A stretch of DNA of 64,000 bases from Aquabacter sediminis. GTDB lineage: Bacteria; Pseudomonadota; Alphaproteobacteria; Rhizobiales; Xanthobacteraceae. Every line of letters starts with the position of its first letter. Position 1 is the first letter of the stretch. Under the pieces are notes generated by a model. That model worked only from the letters and a program-made list of their open reading frames with translations, was not told where the DNA came from and ran no database searches. Both the position numbers and the translations under genes were made by a program. Below, piece after piece: positions 62,708-64,000 of the stretch. The stretch spans positions 124,001 through 188,000 of the forward strand of contig NZ_JARBFX010000009.1 in assembly GCF_028863665.1 (NCBI RefSeq), given 5' to 3'.

Positions 62708-62735
62708 TTGACAGTTATTTACCCACGAGTATATT
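62708..62735 (+). promoter_or_regulatory. Promoter of the second binding-protein gene
   Basis: A perfect TTGACA (62708-62713) is spaced 16 bp from TATATT (62730-62735) in AT-rich DNA. It would leave a leader of ~110 nt before the TTG start at 62854. Confidence 0.6.
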
Positions 62736-62853
62736 TTAGGTCACACAAGAAATTAAATTACTCACGGGAATACGATGCGGCGCCCTGTGCTCCGCCCCTT
62801 CGCCGGTTGGCGGCGGGCAAGATCGTGCCCCTGGGAATGATGGGGAGAGAAAA

Positions 62854-64000
62854 TTGAGCCGTTTGCAGCATTGGACGTCGCTGGCCACCTTGGGTCTCCT
62901 GCTCGCCGCCGCTCCTGCCGCCGCCGAGATCCCGGCGCGGGGCGTGAAGTTCGGCCTGCTCACCGACATGAGCGGCGTCTATGCCGATCTCACCGGACCC
63001 GGCTCGGTGGAAGCCCTCAAGATGGCCATCGAGGACTTCGGCGGCACCATTGATGGCAAGCCCATCAATCTCGTGGTGGCCGATGGCCAGAACAAGGCCG
63101 ACGTGGGCGCCGCGGTCGCCCGCCGCTGGGTGGACGAGGAGAATGTGGACGTCATCGCCGAGGTGCCGAACACCGCCATCGCCCTGGCGGTGCAGGAGAT
63201 CACCCGCGAGCGCAAGAAGGTGCTGCTGAACACGGGCGCCGGCTCCACCGTCTTCACCAACAAGGCGTGCTCGCCCACCTCTTTCCACTGGGTCTATGAT
63301 TCCTACGCCATGGCCAATGGCACCGCCCGTTCGGTGGTCGCGGAAGGGGGCAAGACCTGGTATTTCGTGACCGCCGACTATGGCTTCGGCAAGTCTCTGG
63401 AAGCCGACGCCACCGAGGTGATCGACGCCAATGGCGGCAAGGTGCTCGGCAACGCCCGCGCGCCCCTCAACACGCCCGATTTCTCCTCCTTCCTACTCCA
63501 GGCGCAGTCTTCGGGGGCGCAGGTGATCGCGCTTGCCAATGGCGGCGTCGACACCATCAATTCCATCAAGCAGGCCAATGAGTTCGGCATCGGCACCGGC
63601 AAGCAGCGCCTCGCCGCCATGGTGTTCTTCATCACCGATATCCATGCGCTCGGCCTGGAGCGGGCCAAGGGCCTGCTGATGACCACCGCCTTCTACTGGA
63701 ACATGGATGACGAGACCCGCGCCTGGTCCGAGCGCTGGTCGAAGCGCATGGGCGGGCGCAAGCCCACCTCGCTCCAGGCCGGCCTTTACTCCGCCGCTCT
63801 GCATTATCTGAAGGCGGTGAAAGCGGCCAATTCCACCGATGGCGAAGTGGTGGCGGCCAAGATGCGCGAAATGCCGGTGAAGGACATGTTCGCCCGCAAC
63901 GCCTCCATCCGCCCCGATGGCCGCATGATCCACGACATGTATCTGGCCCAGGTGAAGTCCCCGGCGGAATCCAAGGGGCCGTGGGACTATATGAACATCC
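62854..64000 (+). CDS. LivJ-type ABC transporter substrate-binding protein (3' end outside the window)
   Basis: At least 382 residues of a periplasmic binding protein. The start is TTG 62854 with GGGGAGAG 4-12 nt upstream; a signal peptide follows (WTSLATLGLLLAAAPAAA). The mature part begins VKFGLLTDMSGVYADLTGPG, the HAAT class opening. NTGAGSTVFTNKACSPTSFH is a pocket region, where members with unusual ligands differ from LivJ. Later parts include FVTADYGFGKSLEADATEVI. It is divergent from the GntR unit and distinct from the binding protein at 52734. Permease genes, if any, lie to the right of the window. Confidence 0.9.
   Translation, partial: MSRLQHWTSLATLGLLLAAAPAAAEIPARGVKFGLLTDMSGVYADLTGPGSVEALKMAIEDFGGTIDGKPINLVVADGQNKADVGAAVARRWVDEENVDVIAEVPNTAIALAVQEITRERKKVLLNTGAGSTVFTNKACSPTSFHWVYDSYAMANGTARSVVAEGGKTWYFVTADYGFGKSLEADATEVIDANGGKVLGNARAPLNTPDFSSFLLQAQSSGAQVIALANGGVDTINSIKQANEFGIGTGKQRLAAMVFFITDIHALGLERAKGLLMTTAFYWNMDDETRAWSERWSKRMGGRKPTSLQAGLYSAALHYLKAVKAANSTDGEVVAAKMREMPVKDMFARNASIRPDGRMIHDMYLAQVKSPAESKGPWDYMNI

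Overview
The window is high-GC DNA (roughly two-thirds G+C by eye) from an alphaproteobacterium. The conserved gene orders def-fmt-truA, sdhCDAB and rpsA-sppA-ihfB-lapA, two enzymes of the ethylmalonyl-CoA pathway and the general protein style point to Hyphomicrobiales, most likely Xanthobacteraceae (Xanthobacter/Azorhizobium-like). The genus is an inference. Both ends cut genes: the 3' end of addA at the left and a periplasmic binding protein gene at the right.

Left part (1-18.4 kb): addA end and trxA; a divergent HxlR regulator/NAD(P)-binding protein pair around a 33-bp palindrome; a Cys-tailed MarR regulator overlapping a DMT exporter; the translation block def-fmt-truA; rmuC, mutM and an enoyl-CoA hydratase. 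A tRNA-Leu(CAG) with its own promoter and terminator follows. Directly behind it lie the wreck of a tyrosine integrase gene and an isolated membrane-protein gene, which looks like a decayed integrative element. Then come a chemoreceptor, an L,D-transpeptidase-like lipoprotein, a YgiQ radical SAM protein and an RsmB-type rRNA methyltransferase.

Central part (18.4-49 kb): sdhCDAB with a small coiled-coil gene between sdhA and sdhB; ompW behind an FNR/FixK-like box; an esterase; mesaconyl-CoA hydratase; a CDF-like protein lacking two metal ligands; and two tandem 900-residue subtilases (S8 catalytic domain, P domain, RTX-like segment, C-terminal repeat array) that share an identical upstream 12-mer at the same distance from the start. 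Next are a DJ-1/PfpI protein with Ser in place of the nucleophilic Cys, (3S)-malyl-CoA thioesterase, DUF429, GDPD, a succinate CoA-transferase, asd, sulfate permeases cysTW without partners, a copper oxidase module, and lapA-ihfB-sppA-rpsA interrupted by a strikingly AT-rich orphan gene.

Right part (49.4-64 kb): a dense amino-acid catabolic region. An Lrp regulator faces an operon-like run of an Asp/Glu-type racemase, an FAD amine/amino-acid oxidase, an ATC-hydrolase-family protein, a complete branched-chain-type ABC transporter (binding protein, livHMGF), a second, different ATC-hydrolase-family protein and an M20 amidohydrolase. This combination matches the logic of a pathway that imports, racemises and opens a cyclic 2-amino-thiazoline (or similar ring) amino acid, and it is the best candidate for an undescribed system. 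A second, oppositely oriented unit (GntR regulator, tripartite-type binding protein, fumarylacetoacetase-family hydrolase) and a further binding protein follow. Two families of intergenic palindromic repeats occur (38.1 kb; 57.5 and 59.5 kb).
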